DNA of 64,000 nucleotides from FEB-12 sp964503315 (GCA_964503315.1 CAZCZL010000009.1:62001-126000), one strand, 5' to 3'. Shown: positions 18,260 to 27,462, counted from the first letter of the stretch. Numbers and translations: made by a program. The notes: generated by a model not told the origin, from the letters alone.

Positions 18260-21067
18260 ATGAAGAAACTCCTGTGGGTGGTCGCATTGGTTCTGGCAGC
18301 CGGTTCCGCGTTTGCCGGGCGAGTGACGATCACATCCTTGCCGTACACCATCAGCACGTCCAACGATACGTTTTATATTTCCGGGACAAAGCTGAGTTCT
18401 CAGACGATCGGTCTGAACTTTGCCGCGGGTGTCTCCAACGTATTGGTGGATGGTCAGGGTGATACGATCCAGTTCGGTTTGGCCGGTTCCGCGCCAACGG
18501 GGTCATCTCCGGTGGTCGGCGATATCGGTATCAAACTGAACAACGGAACAGTCACCAATGTGGTGATCAGAAATCTCAAAGTGCTGCACGCCCCGCCGCA
18601 GTCGATGCGCGACTCCACCGTCCACTGCTGGGCGCTGGCAGTCCGCTGGGGGCCGGCCAACCGGTATATCCGATTTGAGGGATGTACTTTCAAGGTGGTC
18701 GGACGTAACTCAAAGATCATGTATTCGGGTGGTGGCAGTTACAATAACGACGTTATCAATTGCGTATTCATCGATAGCTGCCATGCCTATCTGCGTCGCG
18801 ATTACTGGAACGAACAAGCGATGCTGAATCTGCAGGACTTCAACCGCGCTCGATCGCTGGGCTCGGATTTCCTGTATCACTGGCGCTTTGCCGGCTGTTC
18901 TACCGCGGTCGCCTTCTGGAGCAACGTTCACCTTGAGGGTGACAGCACGGTCGCCGACTTCGACAATAACTACTGGTTCACCGACGGCTGGAACTCTCTC
19001 TACGGAACACCTGAAGCGAATTCCATGACGACCGCCACAGAGAACTACTGTATCGCGTTGCGTCAGGGAGATAATGCCATTGCAGATGGATGTCGAATCA
19101 AGATCCGCAACAACCGGTTCAGGGCGGGTACGGCTCATAGCGGTGGCCGAGGCATATTCATTTCCGGAGTTGAAGGGATCAACTACAACTACGACGATAG
19201 TTGTATAGCTATTTATAATAACGATTTTAATGTTCACCAGGGGTTTGACGGCTACGCCGCGACGATCAAAGGGATCATCATGCGCGAGGACTGGGGGAAT
19301 GTCCGCGTGCATCACAATAACATTGTCATCCCAATGTACCAGAATCCGCCGAACAACGGCTATGGTCCGGGGCCTTCCTCCGGAGTACAGTTGACAGCTA
19401 ATTTCGGCTACAATCTGTACATGAAACACAACACTATCAGCACGTATTTTGTCGACAATTTCACCTTCGATGAGCGGGTTGGCTCAGGAGGTGTGGCCGC
19501 ATACTGCGTGGTGCTGGACGAGAATGAAATGAATTCTCCGAATCTCCTTATCGATAGTAACACGTTCATTACCAATAACGTGTTTATTCGATGGGGATTC
19601 TTTAACGGTCATGGCGGCAACCCGCGCTTCTTGGGGAATACGTTCCAGTATTACGGCGGGACCTCTCCGAACAATGACAACACCTGGACGGCGTATCTGG
19701 GCTACGGCGCTCCGTCGAGCCAGCACGCCTACAACAACTGGTTGATCGACCCGATCTTCACTAATGGTGTCGCTGACAACCATGTAGTGGTGTCGGATGG
19801 CGAACCGGATTCGCTGCAGCTCGGCTGGAAAGTAACTCTGGCAGTACAGGTGCGGGGTGCCAATGCGCTGCCGGTGGCCAATGCCCAGGTTACGGTTCGC
19901 AACAACTACGGTTTTGTTGTTGGACAGGGCACGACCAATGCCAACGGTATTTATTCCGCGATGGTGACCTACCGCAACCTGTTCAACGCGGCGTTCTCCA
20001 ATCCGGACTCCACCAACTATAATCCGTTTTCGATAAAGGCGAAATTGGGTACCGATAGTACCACCATTTCGTACGCGGTTAGCTGGAATACCAAGTCTCC
20101 GCAGGTAACGTTGACGCGGACCGACGGCGGCGGTACAGGAACCGACGTGACACCTCCCGGCACAATCACCACGCTTGGCGCGGTGGCCGGACCGGACCCA
20201 GGTTCTGTTTCGCTGGCCTGGGATGCGCCTGGGAACGACGGCGGTTTTGGAACCGCCGATTGGTATGTGGTCAAGTACTCGATGAACGCGATCTCCAACG
20301 ATATTGCCTTTGAGAACGCGACCACTCTGGAGAATCCGCCGACTCCTTCAGTCGCCGGGCAGCGCGACGAAGCACAGGTCAACGGGCTACTTCCGGGGCG
20401 CCAGTATTATGTGGCAGTGAAAGCATATGACAACGCCGGCAATGTCGGCGAGTTGTCGAATGAAGCCATCAGTTTCGCCAAGGGGATCGCCCCCCCTTTG
20501 GCGGATTCTGTGCGCAACAGCATTCCGCTCGAAACGGTCAGGCTGTATGCGCATCGTCTCCCCTCGTATTATCAATTACGTCACGAATACCAGGTCGATA
20601 CCACCGCGGACTTCACTACTCCGCGGATTCTTGTTGATGGCGGGAGCGGATCAAACTCCAACGTCAGCCTGAATTTCGCTGATCTGGTTCTAGGCGAGCG
20701 GTACTACTGGAGGGTTCGGTCAGTGGCCAGTGATAGCTCTGATCTTTCGGTCTGGGTCTCTGGTCCGCAGTTTATCTTCGACCCGAATATCTCGACTGGT
20801 GAAGAAGATGTTGACACCGTCAAAACCTACCCGAATCCATTGCGTCTGGCCGAAGCTCAGAGTATTACGTTTACGGATATCCCCGCGGGGTCTGAGTTGG
20901 TTGTCCTGACAGTTTCGGGTGAGCTGGTCAAGCGATGGGTTGTTGATGCCAAGCAGGATATCACGTGGGACGCCCACAATGAATCCGGCGAGCAGATAGC
21001 GTCCGGGACCTATCTTTGGTATATCACCGGGACGTCCGAGCGCGGCAAGCTGGTTGTTATTCGCTAA
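18260..21067 (+). CDS. secreted right-handed beta-helix protein with FnIII and C-terminal sorting domain
   Basis: A 935-residue protein starting at the ATG at 18260, with signal peptide MKKLLWVVALVLAAGSAFAG. Residues about 25-500 have the Asn-rich, short-strand periodicity of a parallel beta-helix of the pectate-lyase type (for example NVVIRNLKVLHAPP, IKIRNNRFRAG, YMKHNTISTY, LIDSNTFITNNVF). A carboxypeptidase-regulatory-like/Ig domain follows (about 520-600, VQVRGANALPVANAQVTVRN), then an FnIII domain (VSLAWDAPGNDGG), then an FlgD-like tail ending SGTYLWYITGT ... GKLVVIR. It is probably a cell-surface or extracellular carbohydrate-binding or -cleaving protein. No catalytic residues can be assigned with confidence. 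Confidence 0.82.
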   Translation: MKKLLWVVALVLAAGSAFAGRVTITSLPYTISTSNDTFYISGTKLSSQTIGLNFAAGVSNVLVDGQGDTIQFGLAGSAPTGSSPVVGDIGIKLNNGTVTNVVIRNLKVLHAPPQSMRDSTVHCWALAVRWGPANRYIRFEGCTFKVVGRNSKIMYSGGGSYNNDVINCVFIDSCHAYLRRDYWNEQAMLNLQDFNRARSLGSDFLYHWRFAGCSTAVAFWSNVHLEGDSTVADFDNNYWFTDGWNSLYGTPEANSMTTATENYCIALRQGDNAIADGCRIKIRNNRFRAGTAHSGGRGIFISGVEGINYNYDDSCIAIYNNDFNVHQGFDGYAATIKGIIMREDWGNVRVHHNNIVIPMYQNPPNNGYGPGPSSGVQLTANFGYNLYMKHNTISTYFVDNFTFDERVGSGGVAAYCVVLDENEMNSPNLLIDSNTFITNNVFIRWGFFNGHGGNPRFLGNTFQYYGGTSPNNDNTWTAYLGYGAPSSQHAYNNWLIDPIFTNGVADNHVVVSDGEPDSLQLGWKVTLAVQVRGANALPVANAQVTVRNNYGFVVGQGTTNANGIYSAMVTYRNLFNAAFSNPDSTNYNPFSIKAKLGTDSTTISYAVSWNTKSPQVTLTRTDGGGTGTDVTPPGTITTLGAVAGPDPGSVSLAWDAPGNDGGFGTADWYVVKYSMNAISNDIAFENATTLENPPTPSVAGQRDEAQVNGLLPGRQYYVAVKAYDNAGNVGELSNEAISFAKGIAPPLADSVRNSIPLETVRLYAHRLPSYYQLRHEYQVDTTADFTTPRILVDGGSGSNSNVSLNFADLVLGERYYWRVRSVASDSSDLSVWVSGPQFIFDPNISTGEEDVDTVKTYPNPLRLAEAQSITFTDIPAGSELVVLTVSGELVKRWVVDAKQDITWDAHNESGEQIASGTYLWYITGTSERGKLVVIR

Positions 21068-21183
21068 GTATCGTCGCTTCTTCTTTCCCTCTTATTCTCC
21101 CCTTACATCCGTGATCGCTGTCGAATCAGTCTTCGTGCGTTTGCGCGCATCCGAATAGAACTGCCAATGCCGTCGGCTTCCGT

Positions 21184-21218
21184 AAAAAGAAAAACGGAAG
21201 GCTGCTCACCTTCCGTTT
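21184..21218 (-). terminator. intrinsic terminator of the SGNH-like gene
   Basis: A perfect 10-bp stem (21192-21201 with 21209-21218) has a 7-base loop. On the minus strand it is followed by a T-rich run (TTTTTCTTTTT, with the stem end). It lies 28 bases after the stop of the minus-strand gene at 21246. Confidence 0.85.
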
Positions 21219-21245
21219 CCAGAATCACCGAATATCCGGCTTGTC

Positions 21246-22151
21246 TTACTTAACCGCCTGCGGCTGTTGGGCCAGTGCGGTGGTGTTGAACTGCGCCCAA
21301 GCCGGTTGGAAAAATCTCATAAAGCCACTCGCCGCGGCCTGATACCCCGCTACATTGGGGTGGGAGTCGCCCGGGCGCTCGGTTCTGTACTGTTCAGCCA
21401 GAAGATTTTCCGGGTTTGCCAGTTCATCGAACAGGTCATACACGACAAAATTGCGCAGCCCGGTCTCCTGTTGATAGGCAGGGATGAACTCATTCTGCAG
21501 CCACTGATTGAACTGGCGGGCACGCGCGGCATTCTCCGGCGTGGTCCGCTCTGGCGCCAACGGCGGCGCGGTCAGGTAAACAAAAAGCTTATTCGGATGC
21601 TTCTGGAAAACCTTGGCGATATCTTTGAACCAGGCGGTGTAGTTCTCCATGGTCTTCTGCCGCTGGGCAGGAACCTGCGAAGCGGCATCGGCCAATCCGA
21701 TATTGCTGTTCGGGTAACAAGACTTGAAGATCACGATATCATTCTGCGTATTGTCGCCATAGTACTGGTTCGGATGGGCTTTGAAGCTGAAGATCCGGTC
21801 AATATCTTTTTCGAACTTGGGAGCCCAATCGCATATGTCGGTATCTTCACCGATCTCGTCGCCATAGGTCGCTCCACGCACCAGTATGCCCATATCCAGC
21901 ATGGAATCGCGCAAGCCACCCTGGTTCATGATACCACGGCCCACGGAGTGATGCAGGAAGACTGCCCGGTGGGCAACCTTGCGGTCGATCATGTCGGTCA
22001 AGGTGTTGATGGAGGCAGAGCTTTCTTCAAGAGCTTTTTCCATCTCACCCGCCTTGTATTTGAGCGAGCGAAGCTCCTTGAACAGGTAAAGCGAGGCTCC
22101 GCATCCAACGATCGCGGCGATAATTGAGAGAACAAGCAAAGGCTTGCCCAT
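21246..22151 (-). CDS. membrane-anchored SGNH hydrolase-like protein
   Basis: 301 residues from the ATG at 22149-22151, chosen because AAAGGAG lies about 10 bases upstream. An N-terminal transmembrane helix (LLVLSIIAAIVGCGASLYLF) is followed by a short coiled-coil-like stretch (about 25-60), then a globular domain. The globular domain opens RAVFLHHSVGRGIMNQ, where the Ser would be the SGNH nucleophile. It also has IVIFKSCYPNSNIG and a late GDSHPNVAGYQ that fits the D-x-x-H/HPN block. It is monocistronic, with its own terminator. It is probably a periplasmic esterase acting on surface polysaccharide or an unknown ester. Family assignment is moderate because the blocks deviate from standard GDSL proteins. 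Confidence 0.6.
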   Translation of the reverse strand: MGKPLLVLSIIAAIVGCGASLYLFKELRSLKYKAGEMEKALEESSASINTLTDMIDRKVAHRAVFLHHSVGRGIMNQGGLRDSMLDMGILVRGATYGDEIGEDTDICDWAPKFEKDIDRIFSFKAHPNQYYGDNTQNDIVIFKSCYPNSNIGLADAASQVPAQRQKTMENYTAWFKDIAKVFQKHPNKLFVYLTAPPLAPERTTPENAARARQFNQWLQNEFIPAYQQETGLRNFVVYDLFDELANPENLLAEQYRTERPGDSHPNVAGYQAAASGFMRFFQPAWAQFNTTALAQQPQAVK

Positions 22152-22920
22152 CTGGATTCTCCTTTCGAATTGGGTAATATCTCGATTCACTCATTCACGG
22201 CTGTGCCGCCGGGCATTCAGATAATCTCTCAGGTGTCTGCCCCGTGATCCAAATGCCGGTACAGCTATTATATTATGTATCGGTATTTCCGTTGCAGGCA
22301 AAAAGGAAGGACTCAGGACCGTCGTGAATGGCCATCTTCCATCCGTTACCTGTTGTAACAATAACAGGTTAGGGAAACTCCGGTTCCGTCAGGCTCTTTT
22401 TTGCGGAAAATTTTGCCCATTCGTAGCTCCACAATGGAAACTATTTGAACAGTTCCGGGTTTAACCTTCAGTTGCCCGGAAGGTCCTGGGTTGGCATTTC
22501 CGTGAAGGTCGCTGGCTATGCGCCGGCGAGGAGAGCCGAAACAGAGCGGGCCATAATTAACAGAATTCTAGCGGTAAACACAGCCTTGATGGTGTACAGG
22601 AGTTGCACCTTAGTCTGTCGTGTGTGGCAATATTGCGTGTGACAACCAACCGTTGTTATGTGCTCGTATTATATTGTGCTACAACGACTAAGCTGTGTGA
22701 GCATCTGAATGGCGGCACTGTCCCGCGGCAGATTTTGCGGCAGTGAAAATAGCCCCGGATACGCGACTTTTGCGAGCCGGATGCGCCATAAGGTTCTTGT
22801 AAAATGATGTCCGCTAACGTATATTGGCGGAAGTATGATCGGCACTAAAAGTCTCGCCTTTTTTACTACGTAGCTGGGCGACCTAACCACCTAAGACGTT
22901 CAACAGTTCTTGCGGAGTTC
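22152..22920. other. long intergenic region with small hairpins
   Basis: About 770 bases lie between divergent genes. I found no believable ORF: the 65-codon plus frame from 22445 and the 73-codon minus frame to 22890 lack ribosome sites and family features. There is a 7-bp inverted repeat ACCTGTT/AACAGGT (22348-22354 with 22363-22369). The region probably contains the promoters of both flanking genes and a long 5' leader of the FnIII-dockerin gene. A small RNA cannot be excluded. Confidence 0.5.
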
Positions 22921-23487
22921 ATGAGAACGATCAGTCTGTTCGTGTGTGTACTATTGTCTGCTTTCTCCGTCGAGGCCGGTACCCTGTTCCTGCAGTGGAC
23001 CGCTCCGGGGGATGATGGCTATTACGGCACCGCTACTAGGTACGAATTACGATACTCGACTTCCGTGATCACCCACACCAACTGGGCGAATGCTACGGTG
23101 GTTCCCAATCTACCTCCCCCCAAGATGGCCGGCGGCAAGGAAAAGCTGATGCTGACCGGTTTCACCCCCGGAGTAACATACTACTTTGCCATAAAGACTG
23201 CTGATGAGAAGAACAACTGGTCAGCCGTATCGAACAATGCCGTCAAGAAGACCTGTGACGATTGTGTCGGCATGACGGGCAACATTAATGGCTCCGCCGA
23301 TCAGTTGGTAGACCTGTCAGATCTGGCGACTTTGATATCTTTCCTCCAGGGAAACGGCACGGGTGTTCAGTTCTGTTATGACGAAGCCAACGTCAATGGC
23401 TCGGCGGATGGCGTGGTGGATCTCTCCGATCTCGCCTATTTCCTTGGCTATTTCTTTGGTGGACAGCCTCCCCGCGGCTGCCTGTAA
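22921..23487 (+). CDS. small secreted FnIII plus dockerin-like protein
   Basis: 188 residues with a signal peptide (MRTISLFVCVLLSAFSVEAG). One FnIII domain (about 20-110) has LFLQWTAPGDDGYYGTA and YYFAIKTADEKNNWS, the same module as in the giant protein at 31.6-34.9 kb. The C-terminal 70 residues hold two dockerin-like calcium-binding half-repeats: NINGSADQLVDLSDLATLIS and NVNGSADGVVDLSDLAYFLG. Two cysteine pairs (CDDC; later single Cys) may cross-link. It probably attaches to a surface partner through the dockerin-like pair, but the partner is unknown. Confidence 0.75.
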   Translation: MRTISLFVCVLLSAFSVEAGTLFLQWTAPGDDGYYGTATRYELRYSTSVITHTNWANATVVPNLPPPKMAGGKEKLMLTGFTPGVTYYFAIKTADEKNNWSAVSNNAVKKTCDDCVGMTGNINGSADQLVDLSDLATLISFLQGNGTGVQFCYDEANVNGSADGVVDLSDLAYFLGYFFGGQPPRGCL

Positions 23488-23594
23488 GCAGATATTTCCT
23501 ACCTATTCTCATGCCGGCCATAGAGCCAGCGTTCTGCGTTCTCCTCTCCAATTCAATTTGTTCGTGGACAACGAACGGACGGCGTTGTACTTTA

Positions 23595-23645
23595 GCAGCG
23601 GTCTGACCGGACGAAAGGTCAGGCACCGCTGCCCCCCGGCAGCGG
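23595..23645 (+). promoter_or_regulatory. two mutually exclusive hairpins upstream of the epimerase gene
   Basis: Hairpin A: 23595-23608 pairs with 23617-23622 plus 23625-23632 (8 bp and 6 bp, 2-base bulge, loop GGACGAAA). Hairpin B: 23626-23633 pairs with 23638-23645 (8 bp, CCCC loop). The segment 23626-23632 belongs to both, so only one can form. It lies 119-169 bases before the epimerase start and after the stop of the FnIII-dockerin gene. No T-run follows, so it is not a standard terminator. An RNA switch or protein-binding leader is possible. Confidence 0.45.
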
Positions 23646-23763
23646 AACCTGCGACAATATCGTGAGTTAGCTGAATCCACCATCTGGCCGCCTCGGCTTA
23701 AGCGGAGTCGGTTCGGCTCCGATATGGTAAATAGACCATTTACACAGACTGGGCAATACGACC

Positions 23764-24702
23764 ATGAAATACTTAGTCACCGGCGGCGCCGGTTTTATCG
23801 GTTCTAACATCGTCCGACGACTCCTTCGTGACGGCCATACCGTCCGGGTTCTGGACAATTTCTCATCCGGTAAGCGTGAGAACCTTGAAGAGATCGCCGC
23901 GGAGATCGATGTCCTTGACGGGGATATCCGCGATTTCTGGACCTGTGTTCGGGCGGTGCGCTCGATAGAAATCGTGCTGCACCAGGCGGCGCTCCCGAGC
24001 GTCCCGCGCTCCGTGGATAATCCGCTCACCTCCAGTGTGGTGAATATCGATGGCATGCTTAATATGCTGGAGGCTTCCCGTCAGGCCGGGGTGAAACGCT
24101 TTGTCTTTGCGTCTTCGTCCTCGGTCTACGGTGAGACGGAAGAACTGCCCAAGCGTGAGTCGATGGTCCCCAGCCCGCTCTCTCCGTATGCCATATCCAA
24201 GTTGACCAATGAATATTATGGTCGGGTTTACTGGAATCTGTACAAGTTTCCCACGGTCGCGCTGCGGTATTTCAATATCTTTGGTCCCCGGCAGGATCCC
24301 AAGAGCGAGTACGCCGCGGTAGTTCCGCGCTTCATTACCGCCTTCATGACCGGGAATCAGCCGATCGTGTTCGGCGATGGCGAACAGTCGCGCGACTTCA
24401 CGTTCATTGACAACTGCGTCCAGGCCAATCTGCTGGCCGGGACCAGTGACAAAATGGTTGGAAGGGCATTTAATGTCGGCTGTGGTGGCCAGTTCACCTT
24501 GAACCAGTTATTGGACAATCTCCGTCAGATCATGGGAGTGAAGACCGAGGCGCAATACGCCCCGGCCAGAGCGGGTGATATCCGACACTCGTTTGCCGCT
24601 ATCGAACAGGCGAAGGAATGCGGCTACAATCCCTCTGTCGGATTTGTCGAGGGTTTGCAGCGGACGGTGGAGTATTTCACGTCACTCCCGAACCGACTAT
24701 AA
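23764..24702 (+). CDS. NAD-dependent nucleotide-sugar epimerase/dehydratase (extended SDR)
   Basis: 312 residues. The Rossmann glycine motif GGAGFIGSNI lies at residues 7-16. The catalytic triad is visible as the SSSVYGE stretch with Ser, then YAISK (Y-x-x-x-K). FNIFGPRQDP and FGDGEQSRDFTFIDN are the substrate-domain motifs of UDP-glucose and UDP-GlcNAc 4-epimerases (the WbpP/GalE group). It supplies an epimerised NDP-sugar for polysaccharide synthesis in the cytoplasm. It heads a plus-strand operon with the GT2, exosortase and EpsI genes. Substrate (UDP-Glc, UDP-GlcNAc or UDP-GlcNAcA) is not determined. Confidence 0.88.
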   Translation: MKYLVTGGAGFIGSNIVRRLLRDGHTVRVLDNFSSGKRENLEEIAAEIDVLDGDIRDFWTCVRAVRSIEIVLHQAALPSVPRSVDNPLTSSVVNIDGMLNMLEASRQAGVKRFVFASSSSVYGETEELPKRESMVPSPLSPYAISKLTNEYYGRVYWNLYKFPTVALRYFNIFGPRQDPKSEYAAVVPRFITAFMTGNQPIVFGDGEQSRDFTFIDNCVQANLLAGTSDKMVGRAFNVGCGGQFTLNQLLDNLRQIMGVKTEAQYAPARAGDIRHSFAAIEQAKECGYNPSVGFVEGLQRTVEYFTSLPNRL

Positions 24703-24728
24703 TTGACGCGACCACGTAGAAACCAACG

Positions 24729-25760
24729 ATGAACAGCGACCGTCCGAGCTCTCTGCCGACGATCAGCGTCATACTTCCGATCCGCAATGAAGAACGCTTC
24801 ATTGAGCAGACCCTGCGGTATCTCCTGTCGCAGGACTACCCGATAGACAAGCTGGAGATAATCGTTGTCGACGGTGAATCCAGTGACGCCACGGTCGGTC
24901 TGGTCAAACGCATGGCGGCGACCGATTCCCGGATCCGGATACTGAACAACCCCAAACGTCTCTCGAGCGCGGCACGCGCGCTCGGCGCCTCAAACGCCAC
25001 CGGCGACATCATTACGTTTGTCGATGGCCACACGTATATCGATAACGACCAATTGCTGAGAAGCACCGCCCGCTTGATGGCGGAGAAACAGGTTTCGGTC
25101 CTCAGTCGACCACAGTTTCTGGATACGCCGGAGAATAACTTCATGCAGCGGGCCATTTCGCTGGCGCGCAAGAACCTGCTCGGCCATGGATTGGATTCGA
25201 CCATTTACCTGGAGGATGACGCGTATGTCGATCCCTCCAGTTCTGGTGCTTCCTACCGCCGTGAGATATTGGAAAAGGTCGGAAACTTCGATGACCGTTT
25301 TGACGCCTGCGAAGATGTAGAATTCAACTATCGGGTGGCGCGGGCCGGGTATCGCTCGTTTACGTCCAAGGCGCTCGCCGTCTATTACTATCCCCGTGAA
25401 TCGTTACGTGGCCTGTTCAAGCAGCTCAAGAGATACGGGGTTGGACGATTTCGCTTGGCCCGCAAACACCCGGGGACATTGTCTCTGGGCACGCTGATCC
25501 CCCCCTTCTTTGTGGCCGGGACTCTTCTCCTTGCCCTGCTCAGCCTTTTGAGTACCATGACTTGGCTGATCTTTGCGGCCCTCGCTGTAATATATCTCGG
25601 GGTGACCCTTTTGGTGTCCATATTAGCGGCGGCCAAACATGGTTGGGAATATGTTGCCATCCTCCCCCCGATCTTTTGGACCATCCACTGGGCACTGGGC
25701 TGGGGATTTCTGGTGGAGTTGGGTCGGACATTGGTCGGTAGGGCACCTAAATTCGACTGA
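24729..25760 (+). CDS. GT2-family glycosyltransferase with C-terminal membrane segments
   Basis: 343 residues. The GT-A domain opens SVILPIRNEERFIEQTL, then IIVVDGESSDAT (nucleotide-binding acidic pair) and ITFVDGHTYID (metal-binding DGH variant of DxD). The later motif GNFDDRFDACEDVEFNYRV is the acceptor-site ED. The last 90 residues hold two or three transmembrane helices (LIPPFFVAGTLLLALLSLLS, WLIFAALAVIYLGVTLLVSI). This is the layout of succinoglycan ExoA-like and exosortase-linked transferases that work on lipid-linked intermediates. It lies 26 bases after the epimerase and just before the exosortase. Confidence 0.88.
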   Translation: MNSDRPSSLPTISVILPIRNEERFIEQTLRYLLSQDYPIDKLEIIVVDGESSDATVGLVKRMAATDSRIRILNNPKRLSSAARALGASNATGDIITFVDGHTYIDNDQLLRSTARLMAEKQVSVLSRPQFLDTPENNFMQRAISLARKNLLGHGLDSTIYLEDDAYVDPSSSGASYRREILEKVGNFDDRFDACEDVEFNYRVARAGYRSFTSKALAVYYYPRESLRGLFKQLKRYGVGRFRLARKHPGTLSLGTLIPPFFVAGTLLLALLSLLSTMTWLIFAALAVIYLGVTLLVSILAAAKHGWEYVAILPPIFWTIHWALGWGFLVELGRTLVGRAPKFD

Positions 25761-25825
25761 GGCGGGTGGTTCCCCCCTGGCGAAGCAACATTGCGTTTAC
25801 GTCAACATTTGACGATACTAATGGC

Positions 25826-26686
25826 ATGACTCAAGCAGTCGGCTCCCAAACATCTGTCAGCAGACATATCAAAGCTCACCTGTATCCTTACCTGATACTT
25901 GGAGCGATTGTTCTGTTCTCCATCCCGATACTGATCGACATGGTGAAAGATTGGATCCGCGACGACAATTATTCGCATGGTTTCTTCATTATTCCGATCT
26001 CGATCTGGCTGGTTTACCGACAGCGCAAGGAACTGGTCTTTCCAGCCAAACCTTCAAGTTGGGGCTGGGTTCTGTTCGCGCTCGGAGCGATCGGCTTGAT
26101 AGTTGGAGTCGCGGCAAATGAGTTCTTTTCGACCCGTGTGGCGCTGATACTCCTTCTCACTGGTTTGGCGCTGTATTATGTGGGAGCGGCCAATTTCAGG
26201 AAGATCTGGTTCGCGTTTTTCTTCCTTCTCTTTATGGTTCCTATTCCGGCCGTGATCTATAACGCGGCGACATTCCCGATGCAGTTATTCGCGTCCGATG
26301 TTACAATTTCCATGCTGCAGATGATCGGGGTCCCGTGTGTAGGCAGGGGGAATATCATTCAACTACCCGAGTATGCGCTCGAGGTTTTGGAAGCCTGCAG
26401 CGGCCTGCGCAGCCTGGTGACGCTGATGGCCCTGGCCGCCCTGTATGGGTATCTGTCGCTGCCGGGGAAAGTACGACCGGTGGTGCTCTTTTTCGCCTCA
26501 ATTCCGATAGCGATCGCCACCAATATCTTCCGCATATTCTTCACGGCGGTCGCGGCCTACGCGATCAGCACCGCGTTCGCGGAAGATTTCATGCACGAGA
26601 TGTCCGGGATCCTGGTTTTCGTGACCGCGCTGATCCTCACCCTGATACTCGGAGGTATCCTGAAGTGGCGAAGCAAAGCTTCCTGA
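25826..26686 (+). CDS. xrt: exosortase (transpeptidase-like membrane sorting enzyme)
   Basis: 286 residues from the ATG at 25826 (an in-frame GTG at 25766 gives a less likely 20-residue extension). About eight transmembrane helices are present. All three catalytic residues are present: Cys191 in EACSGLRS, Arg236 in NIFRI and His257 in FMHEMSG. The early NYSHGFFIIPISIWLVY motif is also typical of exosortases. It recognises PEP-CTERM signals, cleaves them and probably attaches the cargo to a surface polymer or lipid. The cognate substrates are likely the two PEP-CTERM proteins 0.9-2.9 kb downstream. The gene overlaps epsI by 22 bases. It resembles the A type by its exopolysaccharide context, but the subtype was not tested. 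Confidence 0.93.
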   Translation: MTQAVGSQTSVSRHIKAHLYPYLILGAIVLFSIPILIDMVKDWIRDDNYSHGFFIIPISIWLVYRQRKELVFPAKPSSWGWVLFALGAIGLIVGVAANEFFSTRVALILLLTGLALYYVGAANFRKIWFAFFFLLFMVPIPAVIYNAATFPMQLFASDVTISMLQMIGVPCVGRGNIIQLPEYALEVLEACSGLRSLVTLMALAALYGYLSLPGKVRPVVLFFASIPIAIATNIFRIFFTAVAAYAISTAFAEDFMHEMSGILVFVTALILTLILGGILKWRSKAS

Positions 26687-27309
26687 TCCTGATGAGTATA
26701 GTGGTGATCACGTTCGCGTTCTGCGCGGTGATCAAGTATTACCGCCCGGAGCCGACGCACGGCGTGGATATTATGACTTTCCCGCTGAGTCAGGGAGAAT
26801 GGACGGCGGAGAAGTTGCCGATCGCGGAAGGGGTGGTAGATATCCTGAGACCGGACGCGATCTTCAATGCCATCTACCGGAATCCGCACGGCGACCAGGT
26901 CGATCTGTTTCTTTCGTACTTCGCCGGTGACAACGTGCAGGGCGGAGTGCATTCGCCGCGTAACTGTATGCCGGGCTCCGGCTGGGTGATCCTTCGATCC
27001 GAACCTCGAACAATACCCATCGGCAATGGTGCCATACCGGCGTCTCGTTTATACGTGAAGTATGGCGATGTGCTAAGAGTGGTCGACTTCTGGTATATCA
27101 CCGCTCACGGTGAGACATCCAATGACTATATGCTGAAATTCTACACGATGATAAGCGCGTTGCGCTTCAAGCCAACCGATGTCGCGTTTGTGCGTTTTGT
27201 GGCTCCCGCTGACGATGCCGGACTCGCACAGCTCGACCAGTTCGAACAAGCAATGGCGAAGCAGGTTTATCAACTCCTCCCTTTTGACCCGCCTGGCGGG
27301 ACACTTTGA
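26665..27309 (+). CDS. epsI: exosortase-associated protein EpsI
   Basis: 214 residues from a GTG at 26665, selected because GGAGG lies 9 bases upstream (26651-26655), inside the end of the exosortase gene. An alternative ATG is at 26692. An N-terminal transmembrane anchor (LILMSIVVITFAFCAVI) is followed by a periplasmic domain of the EpsI/DUF3485 family with its signature HSPRNCMPGSGW (about residues 94-105). Next come DVLRVVDFWYI and DYMLKFY. EpsI nearly always accompanies exosortase A, either as a fused C-terminal domain or as a separate protein. Its exact role is unknown, possibly in polymer assembly. It is the last gene of the operon starting with the epimerase. Confidence 0.9.
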   Translation: MAKQSFLILMSIVVITFAFCAVIKYYRPEPTHGVDIMTFPLSQGEWTAEKLPIAEGVVDILRPDAIFNAIYRNPHGDQVDLFLSYFAGDNVQGGVHSPRNCMPGSGWVILRSEPRTIPIGNGAIPASRLYVKYGDVLRVVDFWYITAHGETSNDYMLKFYTMISALRFKPTDVAFVRFVAPADDAGLAQLDQFEQAMAKQVYQLLPFDPPGGTL

Positions 27310-27443
27310 CCTTCGTTTTCCCTCAAAGAAAACGCTATTAAGCATATCGTGTTGAGTCGATTCCGTTGCTTTCACGTAGGCACCGGATTCTGCAACCGAA
27401 ATCGCAGATTGTGCATCAGGAGTGAATAGCCAGTAATCGAGCA

Positions 27444-27462
27444 GCGGAATCCACTATTCCGC
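27444..27462. promoter_or_regulatory. inverted repeat, candidate activator site upstream of sigma-54 promoter
   Basis: GCGGAAT (27444-27450), 5 bases, ATTCCGC (27456-27462): a perfect 7-bp inverted repeat centred about 98 bases upstream of the -24 element. This is the usual range for enhancer-binding activators of sigma-54 (for example PrsR in PEP-CTERM systems). The assignment is inferred from position. Confidence 0.4.

Noticed and set aside
22445..22642. 65-codon ORF on plus strand
   Set aside because: TTG start, no ribosome site, no recognisable features.
22669..22890. 73-codon ORF on minus strand
   Set aside because: No ribosome site or family features; overlaps the leader of the FnIII-dockerin gene.
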